From contig CAZNVG010000050.1 of assembly GCA_964576475.1 (NCBI GenBank), positions 1 through 7,131 of the forward strand: a DNA stretch of 7,131 nt. Reading direction: 5' to 3'. Of the stretch, positions 1-4,102 are shown piece after piece. Under the pieces are notes generated by a model. It saw nothing but the letters and a program-made list of their open reading frames with translations, made no database searches and was not told where the DNA came from. The number at the start of each line of letters is the position of its first letter. Positions within the stretch are counted from its first letter, which is position 1. The stretch is from CAZNVG01 sp964576475. Its GTDB lineage: Bacteria; Patescibacteriota; Saccharimonadia; Saccharimonadales; CAZNVG01. The position numbers were made by a program, and so were the translations under genes.

Positions 1-54
1 AGCGTTGGCTTGCGGAGCCAAAGGTCGTAGGTTCAAATCCTGCCGGGTGTACCA
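1..54 (+). tRNA. tRNA-Arg(GCG), 3' part (5' end outside window)
   Basis: The visible part covers the end of the D arm through to the encoded CCA. The anticodon stem is TTGGC (5-9) pairing with GCCAA (17-21), closing a 7-nt loop TTGCGGA with U33 and anticodon GCG at 12-14. This reads Arg codon CGC. The variable loop is 22-26. The T arm is GTAGG, TTCAAAT, CCTGC (27-43), with one G-U pair. The 3' acceptor strand CGGGTGT (44-50) is followed by discriminator A51 and CCA (52-54). The matching 5' acceptor strand and D loop lie before the window, so identity rests on the anticodon alone. Most bacteria read CGN with an ACG (inosine) tRNA, so a GCG anticodon is slightly unusual. Confidence 0.85.
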
Positions 55-63
55 AAATTCTTA

Positions 64-72
64 TGCTAAACT
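64..72 (+). promoter_or_regulatory. Extended -10 promoter of the 65-aa membrane protein gene
   Basis: TG (64-65), one base, then TAAACT (67-72) fits the extended -10 pattern seen repeatedly in this window. Seven bases separate the box from the ATG at 80, so transcription would start at or next to the start codon. An alternative -10, TATGCT at 62-67, overlaps it. No convincing -35 is visible, because that position lies within the tRNA. Confidence 0.45.
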
Positions 73-79
73 TCAATCA

Positions 80-277
80 ATGTCCAAGAAGCATGTATTG
101 ATAATTCTCGGTGTGTTGATAACTCTCGTCTCCCTACCTATAGCAATTATTGCAGAGGTCGGCTTTAACGGCTGCTGTGGCGCGCCCACTACAGGTCGTG
201 AAGGCTATGGTTATATGATAGGCGCGGGGCTATTGATAGTCGGCGTTTATCTAATAGTATTAGCTCGTAAAAAATAA
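80..277 (+). CDS. Small two-helix membrane protein, unknown function (65 aa)
   Basis: I do not recognise the family. The ATG at 80 is chosen because longer versions of this frame run into the tRNA gene. A candidate -10 ends 7 nt before the ATG, so the mRNA is probably leaderless; there is no Shine-Dalgarno. The protein has a short basic start (MSKK), a hydrophobic helix at about residues 5-25, a short loop containing a Cys-Cys-Gly motif and several Gly residues, a second helix at about 46-62, and a basic end (ARKK). Positive charge at both ends suggests both termini are cytoplasmic and the Cys-containing loop is outside. The stop lies 2 nt before the 31-nt repeat at 280. Size, composition and its own promoter make it a credible gene, but there is no homology evidence. 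Confidence 0.55.
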   Translation: MSKKHVLIILGVLITLVSLPIAIIAEVGFNGCCGAPTTGREGYGYMIGAGLLIVGVYLIVLARKK

Positions 278-279
278 TC

Positions 280-310
280 TGGTTCCAACAGCGTCCAGCG
301 CGCTGTACCA
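280..310 (+). repeat. 31-nt foldable intergenic repeat, copy 1
   Basis: This copy matches 955-985 at 26 of 31 positions without gaps. The ends can pair: TGGTTC (280-285) with GTACCA (305-310), with one T-T mismatch. Inside is an inner stem around a conserved TCCAG pentaloop (294-298). Its ends, GGTTC-N-AA and TGTACCA, also match the T-loop region and the 3' end of the tRNA at 30-54, but the middle is 5 nt longer and unrelated. It starts 2 nt after the upstream stop codon. Function is unknown: a structured intergenic element, a degenerate attachment site or a tRNA-end remnant are all possible. Confidence 0.65.
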
Positions 311-320
311 AGTATAAGCA

Positions 321-329
321 TGATATAAT
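321..329 (+). promoter_or_regulatory. Extended -10 promoter of the pilin-like gene
   Basis: TG (321-322), one base, then a perfect TATAAT (324-329). The predicted transcription start is near 336, giving a leader of about 22 nt that carries the GGTGGA Shine-Dalgarno-like stretch before the ATG at 358. No good -35 is seen, as is common for extended -10 promoters. The last bases of the box are also the left arm of the hairpin at 328-351. Confidence 0.65.
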
Positions 330-355
330 CCACTCAATTAACTGGGTGGATTTTT
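328..355 (+). terminator. Hairpin plus T-run: possible terminator overlapping the pilin promoter and RBS
   Basis: A 9-bp stem pairs 328-336 with 343-351, including one G-U pair, around a 6-nt loop, and is followed by four more T (352-355). The shape is that of an intrinsic terminator for the gene ending at 277. The right arm also contains GGTGGA, the likely ribosome binding site for the ATG at 358. RNA arriving from upstream could terminate here or hide that site. RNA started at the local promoter (about 336) would lack the left arm and leave it free. Confidence 0.5.
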
Positions 356-357
356 CA

Positions 358-936
358 ATGAAGAAGATTAATCAAAAGGGCTTTAGTGTGATCGAGATCA
401 TTATTGCTGTAGTTGCTGTTGGCGCGATTATTGGACTGGGTTTAGTCTGGAGAAATAGCAGGCGCAGTACAGAAAAGATTCCCGCGGTTAATAAAGAGCA
501 GAATAAAGACAGCCCACAAGAAGCGACTCAGGAAAACAAGCCACAAGAAGCGACTCAGCCAAAACAAGAGGAGAAAGAGCCAGTTGAAGAAACAAAACCA
601 CCAACGGGAACTGTTTCGGGTAAGTTCTCGCAAAATGTTTCCGAATCTACTTATCCATCCGCCCAATATGATGGCTATGTTGGTATTACAGTTCCCAAAG
701 GTGCGAAAGTTAGTAAGGTTGAATTTTATTTGGGCGAAACGAAACCAGAACTTAAACACGCTATGGATGCCCCTACTCCAGGAATGACTGAACTATATCA
801 ATACAACTGGTCACTATCGGGCTTACCAAATGGTAAGTATCGTTGGACTGTCAGGGTATACGATATGCAGGGTAACTATCAGTTTGCCAAAATAGACAGC
901 GGGCAAGAGTACATCGTTCAAATCATTAAACGCTAA
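358..936 (+). CDS. Type IV pilin-like protein with C-terminal Ig-like domain (192 aa)
   Basis: The N-terminus is a class III signal: a short basic leader, then the prepilin peptidase site G8|F9-S-V-I-E13 with the conserved Glu5 of the mature protein, then a hydrophobic helix (about 9-31) ending in WRNSRR. This is the signature of type IV pilins and pseudopilins, which are cleaved and methylated by PilD-type peptidase and packed into a filament or secretion pseudopilus. Residues 38-84 form a charged Gln/Glu/Lys/Pro linker. Residues 87-190 are predicted beta-rich, and the LPNGKYRWTVRVYDMQGN stretch (156-173) resembles the last strands of bacterial Ig-like or Fn3-like domains. ATG 358 is preferred over GTG 346 because GGTGGA sits 7 nt upstream and the prepilin leader then has normal length. 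No pilus assembly genes are in the window, so its filament is unknown. Confidence 0.8.
   Translation: MKKINQKGFSVIEIIIAVVAVGAIIGLGLVWRNSRRSTEKIPAVNKEQNKDSPQEATQENKPQEATQPKQEEKEPVEETKPPTGTVSGKFSQNVSESTYPSAQYDGYVGITVPKGAKVSKVEFYLGETKPELKHAMDAPTPGMTELYQYNWSLSGLPNGKYRWTVRVYDMQGNYQFAKIDSGQEYIVQIIKR
514..558 (+). repeat. 27-bp tandem duplication in the pilin linker
   Basis: An 18-nt sequence beginning CCACAAGAAGCG occurs exactly at 514-531 and 541-558, a 27-nt (9-codon) period. It encodes PQEATQ twice in the linker between the pilin helix and the Ig-like domain. Nucleotide identity of the copies points to a recent in-frame duplication, which would lengthen the spacer without disturbing the flanking domains. 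Confidence 0.8.
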
Positions 937-954
937 TTGCGGCAAAATAGAACT

Positions 955-985
955 TGGTTCTAACTACGTCCAGCGTACTGTACCA
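955..985 (+). repeat. 31-nt foldable intergenic repeat, copy 2
   Basis: This is the second copy of the element at 280-310. TGGTTC (955-960) pairs with GTACCA (980-985), and the inner stem TACG (965-968) pairs with CGTA (974-977) around TCCAG (969-973). Compared with copy 1, the G-C pair at the third inner position has become A-T, a compensatory change, and the outermost inner pair is T-A here but A-G in copy 1. It begins 18 nt after the pilin gene's stop codon. Confidence 0.65.
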
Positions 986-992
986 TTACCAT

Positions 993-1007
993 AAGCTCGG
1001 CTTTTTT
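993..1007 (+). terminator. Weak hairpin with T-run after the pilin gene
   Basis: AAGC (993-996) can pair with GCTT (1000-1003) around a 3-nt loop, followed by TTTT. The stem is only 4 bp, so it is a marginal terminator on its own, but it lies just downstream of the foldable repeat and is the only T-run between the pilin gene and the next promoter. Confidence 0.3.
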
Positions 1008-1076
1008 CGTGGACATGATTTCGAAGTGTCGTAATTATGTAGCTCTAGTTAAAGCATTAGCTATATAGGTTCGTAC

Positions 1077-1085
1077 TGGTATAAT
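1077..1085 (+). promoter_or_regulatory. Extended -10 promoter, leaderless, for the 70-aa protein gene
   Basis: TG (1077-1078), one base, then a perfect TATAAT (1080-1085). Only 6 nt separate it from the ATG at 1092, so the predicted first transcribed base is the A of the start codon. The -35 position holds TTAGCT (1057-1062), a poor match. Confidence 0.7.
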
Positions 1086-1091
1086 GCTTTT

Positions 1092-1304
1092 ATGATTGAA
1101 AACGAAGACGGACTAACGCTAGACGCATGGTGCGCAGCTCATGAGTCCTCTGGAAATCCCGACCCTTCGTGTCCTGTTGATAAAAATGAGAACAACTATT
1201 TGCTTGCTGCCGCATTACTAGTGGCTGTCACTGCTGTGATCCTAGTACTGTATGTGCGCAGGCGCTCAAAGGCAAAAAGAAAAACACGGCCGAAGAAGAT
1301 ATAA
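1092..1304 (+). CDS. Small one-helix membrane protein, unknown function (70 aa)
   Basis: I do not recognise the family. The first 34 residues are polar and acidic with two Cys (C14 and C27), which could form a disulfide. A single hydrophobic helix follows at about residues 35-54, then a strongly basic tail from R56 (RRRSKAKRKTRPKK). The positive-inside rule puts the tail in the cytoplasm and the acidic Cys-containing part outside, with no cleavable signal peptide. The start is fixed by the perfect extended -10 only 6 nt upstream, which leaves no room for a Shine-Dalgarno and predicts a leaderless mRNA. A hairpin at 1311-1345 follows the stop. Its own promoter and clear topology support a real gene. 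Confidence 0.6.
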   Translation: MIENEDGLTLDAWCAAHESSGNPDPSCPVDKNENNYLLAAALLVAVTAVILVLYVRRRSKAKRKTRPKKI

Positions 1305-1310
1305 CATAGC

Positions 1311-1351
1311 TGTCATTAATACTTTCCTCGGTTCAGTGAATGACATTGTTT
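1311..1351 (+). terminator. Hairpin downstream of the 70-aa gene, possible terminator
   Basis: TGTCATT (1311-1317) pairs perfectly with AATGACA (1339-1345). Inside, ACT (1321-1323) can pair with AGT (1335-1337), leaving a loop of 11 nt. It is followed by TTGTTT (1346-1351), an interrupted T-run. The position, 7 nt after the stop codon, suits a terminator, but the weak T-run also allows another structured or operator role. Confidence 0.4.
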
Positions 1352-1402
1352 ATTGAAACGCTCTAATGAGGATTCCTTCTACTACCCTATTCACATAGAC
1401 TG

Positions 1403-1408
1403 TATACT
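1403..1408 (+). promoter_or_regulatory. -10 box, leaderless, for the 172-aa protein gene
   Basis: TATACT lies 7 nt before the first of two adjacent ATG codons (1416 and 1419). A TG directly precedes it at 1401-1402, one base closer than the classical extended -10. The predicted transcription start is at or next to the first ATG. No clear -35 is visible. Confidence 0.5.
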
Positions 1409-1415
1409 CAGCATT

Positions 1416-1934
1416 ATGATGTCCGTTAAGAAGAAGAGTGTCGTTAAAATCCTACTCGTAAGCACCGGGATGTTGCTGGCCTTTGCTGTCGTCATCGTGC
1501 TACTGGGGGCACTGTTTATCAATAGCGCAATAAAGAACCATGAAAACACGAACGATCTAGCAATACTTAAGCAAGAGGCTATCGTTTTCTATACTCCAAA
1601 GGGGGCGAACGAGATAGAGTACGCAGAAAAAGACCGGAGCAAGGAAAACAACCAAATTATCAAAGACGGAAACTACTCAACCACCATAACGAGGACGCTT
1701 CAGCTAGATGACACCACTACACCTGAGAATGTAGTTGGTTCTTTCAAAGAAAAAGCTAAGTCTGAAGGCTGGTCAGTGGTTGCAGATAAAGTTGACTCTC
1801 AAGAGACTAAGAACCTCGCTATGTTTCAAAAGGACTGCGACACAGAAGAGGTAATCGGCAAAGATTGTTCTATATTTATTGAAAAACTAGACTCAGCCGA
1901 CACGGTCATAACTATTATTTACGAGATCTACTAA
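1416..1934 (+). CDS. Membrane-anchored extracellular protein, unknown function (172 aa)
   Basis: A basic N-terminus (KKKSVVK) and a long hydrophobic helix at about residues 10-37 form an uncleaved signal anchor; there is no lipobox Cys. The remaining ~135 residues would be outside. The order is a short strand region (54-60), a charged linker, a strand pair at 85-97 (STTITRTLQL), the stretch TPENVVGSFKEKAKSEGWSV (102-121) that looks like helix then strand, and a C-terminal pair of strands. C141 and C151 are the only Cys after the anchor and could form a disulfide. The pattern of a short helix ending in EGW recalls small alpha-beta domains on surface lipoproteins, but I cannot name the family. 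An upstream TTG at 1353 is rejected because the -10 at 1403 would lie inside the gene; ATG 1419 is an equally good start. Confidence 0.65.
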   Translation: MMSVKKKSVVKILLVSTGMLLAFAVVIVLLGALFINSAIKNHENTNDLAILKQEAIVFYTPKGANEIEYAEKDRSKENNQIIKDGNYSTTITRTLQLDDTTTPENVVGSFKEKAKSEGWSVVADKVDSQETKNLAMFQKDCDTEEVIGKDCSIFIEKLDSADTVITIIYEIY

Positions 1935-1996
1935 TCAGATAGAGTCTCGCCATTCTCATTGGGCGCATATCGCTACTCTGCCCTGCCGACAAAATA

Positions 1997-2030
1997 AAAA
2001 CAAACCTCGCTGTATAGAGAGGTTTGTTTT
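1997..2030. terminator. Bidirectional intrinsic terminator
   Basis: A perfect 12-bp stem pairs 1997-2008 with 2019-2030 around a 10-nt loop. The left arm begins AAAA and the right arm ends TTTT, so the RNA ends in a U-run in either direction. It sits between two convergent genes, ending at 1934 (plus) and 2049 (minus), and can serve both. Confidence 0.9.
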
Positions 2031-2048
2031 CGTGTAGAAAAAAATCTA

Positions 2049-2336
2049 CTAGAGTGCGCTTGCTGGATCGCTTGGAGTACTGCCGTCGTCGACAGGTGCC
2101 TCTTCGGCTGGAGCTTCCTCTTCAGCTGGCGTTTCAACAGGTGTTTCAGAACCGAAACTTGGTGTTTCAACTTCCTCGGCTGGTGCAGCTGGTGCTTCCT
2201 CGGCTGGTGCAGCTTCTTCTACTGGCTCTGCTGGCGCTGGAGCGCTCCATGCCTGGCCCTGGTCTGCAACTGGAGCCTGTGATGGATCATCCTGCGGCGC
2301 AGCACTTTGGTTGTCGTTGTTCATTTGATCGTCCAT
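2049..2336 (-). CDS. Acidic Pro/Ala/Glu-rich disordered protein (95 aa)
   Basis: The protein is low-complexity and almost certainly disordered. By my count it has 24 Asp/Glu and no Lys, Arg or His, with Pro and Ala making up much of the rest and W30 and F61 as the only aromatics. A core of PAEEAPA-type repeats runs from about residue 36 to 81. There is no signal peptide or membrane helix, so it is probably cytoplasmic unless exported by another route. Its reality is supported by an extended -10 about 37 nt upstream, an AAAGGG Shine-Dalgarno-like stretch before the ATG, and the two-way terminator just after the stop. The opposite strand is also open here but contains that terminator and lacks start signals. 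Function is unknown. Confidence 0.6.
   Translation of the reverse strand: MDDQMNNDNQSAAPQDDPSQAPVADQGQAWSAPAPAEPVEEAAPAEEAPAAPAEEVETPSFGSETPVETPAEEEAPAEEAPVDDGSTPSDPASAL
2171..2214 (-). repeat. 24-nt-period tandem repeat inside the acidic protein gene
   Basis: A 20-nt sequence is exactly repeated at 2171-2190 and 2195-2214, with more degenerate copies on either side (about 2100-2130). The period is eight codons and encodes PAEEAPA-like units, so the protein's low complexity comes from DNA-level repeat expansion. Confidence 0.75.
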
Positions 2337-2372
2337 CGTACTACCCTTTCTTTTTTGTTGGTTACCATAGGA

Positions 2373-2381
2373 ATTTTACCA
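2373..2381 (-). promoter_or_regulatory. Extended -10 promoter of the acidic protein gene
   Basis: Read on the minus strand, TG, one base, then TAAAAT. The predicted start gives a leader of roughly 30 nt that contains AAAGGG about 7 nt before the ATG, so this gene, unlike several neighbours, has a conventional leader. It diverges from the purF promoter about 60 bp away. Confidence 0.45.
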
Positions 2382-2440
2382 CATAATTATTCAAAGACTT
2401 GTCGACTTGTCAAAACGCTTGCCAGTAACCCTATATCGCC

Positions 2441-2449
2441 TGCTACACT
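2441..2449 (+). promoter_or_regulatory. Extended -10 promoter of purF, leaderless
   Basis: TG (2441-2442), one base, then TACACT (2444-2449), 8 nt before the purF ATG at 2458. TTGCCA at 2419-2424 could be a -35 with a slightly long 19-nt spacer. No Shine-Dalgarno fits between the box and the ATG, so the mRNA is predicted to be leaderless or nearly so. No purine riboswitch or PurR-like palindrome was seen upstream. Confidence 0.55.
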
Positions 2450-2457
2450 AGAAAAGA

Positions 2458-3981
2458 ATGTTGAGGGAAACACAAAGACAATACCTTATTGCCGAGAATA
2501 AGTCACAGGATGAGTGCGGTGTGGCGGCGATTAGTTCGATTGCCGGAGCGGCTTTGCCCGCGATGATACACAACGCCCTGATTGAGCAGCAGCACAGAGG
2601 GCAAAGTGCGGCTGGTATGGCGTTCGAACTCAACGGTGATATAGAAGTGAGGAAAGACATTGGGCTTGTAAACGAGGCGCTGCCTGCGCGTATGGTTAAA
2701 GATCTACCTCAAGCCATTCATACAGCCATTGGACATGTTCGATACAGTACTGTTGCTGTAGAGGGCGAGGAAAATGAGCGACGTGCTTCTCACCCGTACT
2801 TCAGAGAGGCGGGAAAATACAAAAGTGCCATCGGCAAAAACGGACACCTTAATAAGCTCTCTGAGCTACTTGACGCCGCTGGGCGTGACCCTCGGGCTGT
2901 TCTGACTGACACGGAAGGAATGACAGAGCTCATCGCAGATACTATTGATGCCGGCGCCTCTCCTGAAGAAGCCTTTGCCGAGGTGCTGCCGCAGCTTGAA
3001 GGTGCTTTTTCGATCGTCGGACTAGTGTGCGGAAACGGTACGAAGCCAGGCGGAAAACTCGTTGTTGCTCGGGATGGTCATGGCTTTCGGCCGCTTGCGC
3101 TCGGAAGACGTCATGGTGACGGCTGGGCAGTAACAAGCGAGAGTGGCGCGTTGGTGTCGGCAGGTGCGTCGTTGATACGAGAAATCCTGCCAGGAGAAAT
3201 GGCGACCGTTGAGAACGGAAATCTGTTTTCCAAACAAATCATAGAACAACATATTTCCAGTCTTTGTCTGATGGAGTATATATATTTGGCTCGTCCAGAT
3301 ACGCGGCTTCGAGGTCCAAACAGTCCAGAAGTAAAAGCGATCCGTGTCGAGCTTGGGAGAATGCTCGCCAAAGTAGCACCTGTTGAGGCGGATATGGTAT
3401 TCGGTGTGCCCGACTCTGGTATTCCTGCCGCCGAGGGTTACTCCGCTGTCTCGGGTTTGCCGCAGAAGCAAGGATCTGTGAAGAACTCGTATGTCGGCCG
3501 CACATTCATTACAACTGGTCAGGATCTACGCGCCTTCAAGGCTCGGTTGAAACAAAGGTTTCTAGAGTGTGATGTATCTGGAAAGAGAGTCGTTATGGTT
3601 GATGACTCTGTGGTTCGGGGTACGACGACGCTTGCAATGGTAGAAATGCTTCGAGAGGCAGGAGCTATTGAGGTTCATATGCGGGTCAGCTCCCCTCCCT
3701 ACAGATTCCCCTGCCATATGGGGCTTGATACTGGGACAAGGGATCAACTGATTGCCGCACAGTTTGACGATGTTAACGATATCCGTAAAGAGTTGGGGCT
3801 AGATAGTCTGGCATATCTACCGCTCAATAAAGTTCTGAAGGCGGTGGTTAAATTGAATAAAAAATTTGGTGTATCACTCGAGAGTATGGTCGGGTGCTGC
3901 ACAAATAAGGCCGGTGCTTGCACGGCGTGTTTCACGGGCGAATACACAACGCCGGTGCCAGAGCACCAGATTAGTTTGTAG
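2458..3981 (+). CDS. purF: Amidophosphoribosyltransferase (glutamine PRPP amidotransferase)
   Basis: PurF catalyses the first committed step of de novo purine synthesis: PRPP plus glutamine gives phosphoribosylamine and glutamate. The N-terminal Ntn-hydrolase domain has the nucleophile C20 in DECGV, QQHRGQ (44-49), GHVRYST with R95 (92-98), the oxyanion-hole N128-G129, D151, and DGHGFRPLALGR (206-217). The phosphoribosyltransferase half has VPDSG (317-321), KNSYVGRTFI (342-351) and the PRPP loop VVMVDDSVVRGTTT (378-391). C270, C419, C488 and C491 match the [4Fe-4S] ligands of the Bacillus-type enzyme, which E. coli PurF lacks. C20 must be exposed by removal of a 19-residue propeptide, longer than the 11 residues in B. 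subtilis; no later ATG shortens it. At 507 aa the gene is full length and all key residues are present. No other pur gene is in the window, and tRNA-Ser follows 25 nt after the stop. Confidence 0.97.
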   Translation: MLRETQRQYLIAENKSQDECGVAAISSIAGAALPAMIHNALIEQQHRGQSAAGMAFELNGDIEVRKDIGLVNEALPARMVKDLPQAIHTAIGHVRYSTVAVEGEENERRASHPYFREAGKYKSAIGKNGHLNKLSELLDAAGRDPRAVLTDTEGMTELIADTIDAGASPEEAFAEVLPQLEGAFSIVGLVCGNGTKPGGKLVVARDGHGFRPLALGRRHGDGWAVTSESGALVSAGASLIREILPGEMATVENGNLFSKQIIEQHISSLCLMEYIYLARPDTRLRGPNSPEVKAIRVELGRMLAKVAPVEADMVFGVPDSGIPAAEGYSAVSGLPQKQGSVKNSYVGRTFITTGQDLRAFKARLKQRFLECDVSGKRVVMVDDSVVRGTTTLAMVEMLREAGAIEVHMRVSSPPYRFPCHMGLDTGTRDQLIAAQFDDVNDIRKELGLDSLAYLPLNKVLKAVVKLNKKFGVSLESMVGCCTNKAGACTACFTGEYTTPVPEHQISL

Positions 3982-3987
3982 TACCTC

Positions 3988-3996
3988 TGTTATAAT
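3988..3996 (+). promoter_or_regulatory. Extended -10 promoter of tRNA-Ser
   Basis: TG (3988-3989), one base, then a perfect TATAAT (3991-3996). The predicted start near 4003 is a few bases before the mature tRNA 5' end at 4007. No terminator separates it from purF, so some read-through from purF is also likely. Confidence 0.7.
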
Positions 3997-4006
3997 TAGC
4001 TTCAAT

Positions 4007-4098
<92 letters not shown>

Positions 4099-4102
4099 AT
4101 TT

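Noticed and set aside
442..759. A 105-codon minus-strand frame opposite the pilin gene
   Set aside because: It is the antisense of the Lys/Glu-rich linker, which yields an artificial Phe/Leu/Trp-rich hydrophobic translation. The plus strand has a clear prepilin signal.
280..985. The two 31-nt repeats as integron attC sites
   Set aside because: They fold with bulges as attC sites do and flank single genes, but they lack the GTTRRRY/RYYYAAC core pair, are shorter than usual attC sites, and no integron integrase is visible. The genes also have their own promoters.
280..985. CRISPR array
   Set aside because: There are only two imperfect repeats, separated by about 645 nt that contain a gene, and no cas genes.
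2024..2386. A 120-codon plus-strand frame covering the acidic protein gene
   Set aside because: It starts within the right arm of the strong terminator, has no promoter or ribosome binding site, and is a Leu/Gln/Arg-rich mirror of the repeat DNA.
2382..2457. Purine riboswitch or PurR operator before purF
   Set aside because: The promoter is only 8 nt from the ATG, leaving no leader RNA, and no aptamer-like structure or good palindrome is visible in the divergent region.
3022..3471. Minus-strand open frames of up to 149 codons within purF
   Set aside because: They lie entirely antisense to strongly conserved PurF motifs and have no start signals.
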